Assembly (NCBI GenBank): GCA_946480495.1 | Contig: CAMLKO010000078.1 | Location: 1 to 5,694, forward strand | Reading direction: 5' to 3' | Source: an uncultured Caulobacteraceae bacterium | GTDB taxonomy: Bacteria > Pseudomonadota > Alphaproteobacteria > Caulobacterales > Caulobacteraceae | Length of the DNA stretch: 5,694 nucleotides | Part shown: positions 5,483 to 5,694 of the stretch, one piece after another | Numbering within the stretch: position 1 is the stretch's first letter | Layout of the letters: each line of letters begins with the position of its first letter | Made by a program: the position numbers and the translations under genes | Notes under the pieces: model-generated | The model's database searches: none | Told to the model about the DNA's origin: nothing | Seen by the model: the letters and a program-made list of their open reading frames with translations, nothing else

Positions 5483-5694
5483 ATGCCTACCGTAAACCAG
5501 CTCATCCGCAAGCCGCGGCAGCCCAAACCCAGCCGCAACAAGGTGCCCGCCCTGAAGGGCTGCCCCCAACGCCGCGGCGTCTGCACCCGCGTCTACACGA
5601 CCACCCCGAAGAAGCCGAACTCGGCGCTTCGTAAGGTCGCCAAGGTCCGCCTGACCTCCGGCATCGAAGCCGTGTGCTACATCCCCGGCGAAGG
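5483..5694 (+). CDS. rpsL: 30S ribosomal protein S12 (5' part, continues past window)
   Basis: The first 70 residues of S12 are visible, starting [12 protein letters not shown] and containing the invariant [21 protein letters not shown] core (residues 31-51). The frame runs off the window with two bases of the next codon. S12 sits at the 30S decoding centre and helps monitor codon-anticodon pairing. K43 (K42 in numbering without the initiator Met), the classic streptomycin-resistance position, is the wild-type lysine here; the second hot spot, around residue 88, is outside the window. The gene normally heads the str operon (rpsL-rpsG-fusA-tuf). The ribosome-binding region CAAAGAGAAC (5471-5480) is a weak Shine-Dalgarno, but protein similarity fixes the start. 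Transcription should come from the promoter at 5248-5276. Confidence 0.98.
   Translation, partial: MPTVNQLIRKPRQPKPSRNKVPALKGCPQRRGVCTRVYTTTPKKPNSALRKVAKVRLTSGIEAVCYIPGE

Noticed and set aside
4924..5586. Minus-strand frame spanning the peptidase end, the rpsL promoter, the leader and the rpsL start
   Set aside because: It crosses a promoter and an rRNA-protein gene on the other strand, shows no domain, and has no plausible ribosome-binding site.
1..5694. CRISPR array, tRNA/rRNA gene, insertion sequence, toxin-antitoxin or defence system
   Set aside because: I saw no regularly spaced repeats, no cloverleaf or rRNA sequence, no transposase or integrase motifs, and no known defence domains.

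Overview
The window is very GC-rich, with strong C/G preference at third codon positions. The RpoC C-terminus and the ribosomal protein S12 N-terminus both look alphaproteobacterial. The S12 wording (ending ...[13 protein letters not shown]), the S9-peptidase paralogue type and the FixK-type box together suggest a Caulobacterales member (Caulobacter, Phenylobacterium or Brevundimonas relatives). That placement is an inference from remembered family patterns, not from a search.

All real genes lie on the + strand. (1) The 3' third of rpoC (1-1464) starts inside the trigger-loop region and ends at a strong intrinsic terminator (stem 1488-1513). (2) A 155-residue protein with an HELQH (HExxH-type) motif follows at 1530-1997. 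(3) A short, signal-dense intergenic stretch (1994-2064) carries a perfect FNR/FixK-type box (TTGAT-N4-ATCAA), a perfect 10-bp inverted repeat and a good Shine-Dalgarno sequence. (4) It precedes a 368-residue ferritin-like diiron protein (2065-3171) with a complete E/ExxH/E/ExxH ligand set, closed by an intrinsic terminator (3202-3229). (5) An exported S9-family serine peptidase (3298-5226) has a full Ser-Asp-His triad. (6) The rpsL promoter (5248-5276) sits only 21 bases after the peptidase stop. It leads into a roughly 200-base structured leader and then the start of rpsL (5483 to the window edge).

The two ends are core information-processing genes: RNA polymerase beta' and the first gene of the str operon. 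In many proteobacteria these lie next to each other or close together. Here three unrelated genes sit between them, each apparently its own transcription unit: a putative zinc metalloprotein, a putatively oxygen-regulated diiron enzyme, and a secreted peptidase. No mobile element, CRISPR array, tRNA or rRNA was seen.

The two observations most worth pursuing are these. First, an O2-activating-type diiron protein appears to be under a low-oxygen (FixK/FNR) promoter. It resembles R2/R2lox proteins but lacks both the R2 radical tyrosine and the R2lox cross-link residues. Second, the rpsL leader contains a 15-codon ORF ending inside a GC hairpin, and a GAAA-capped hairpin just upstream of a weak ribosome-binding site. 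Together these look like a possible regulatory leader.
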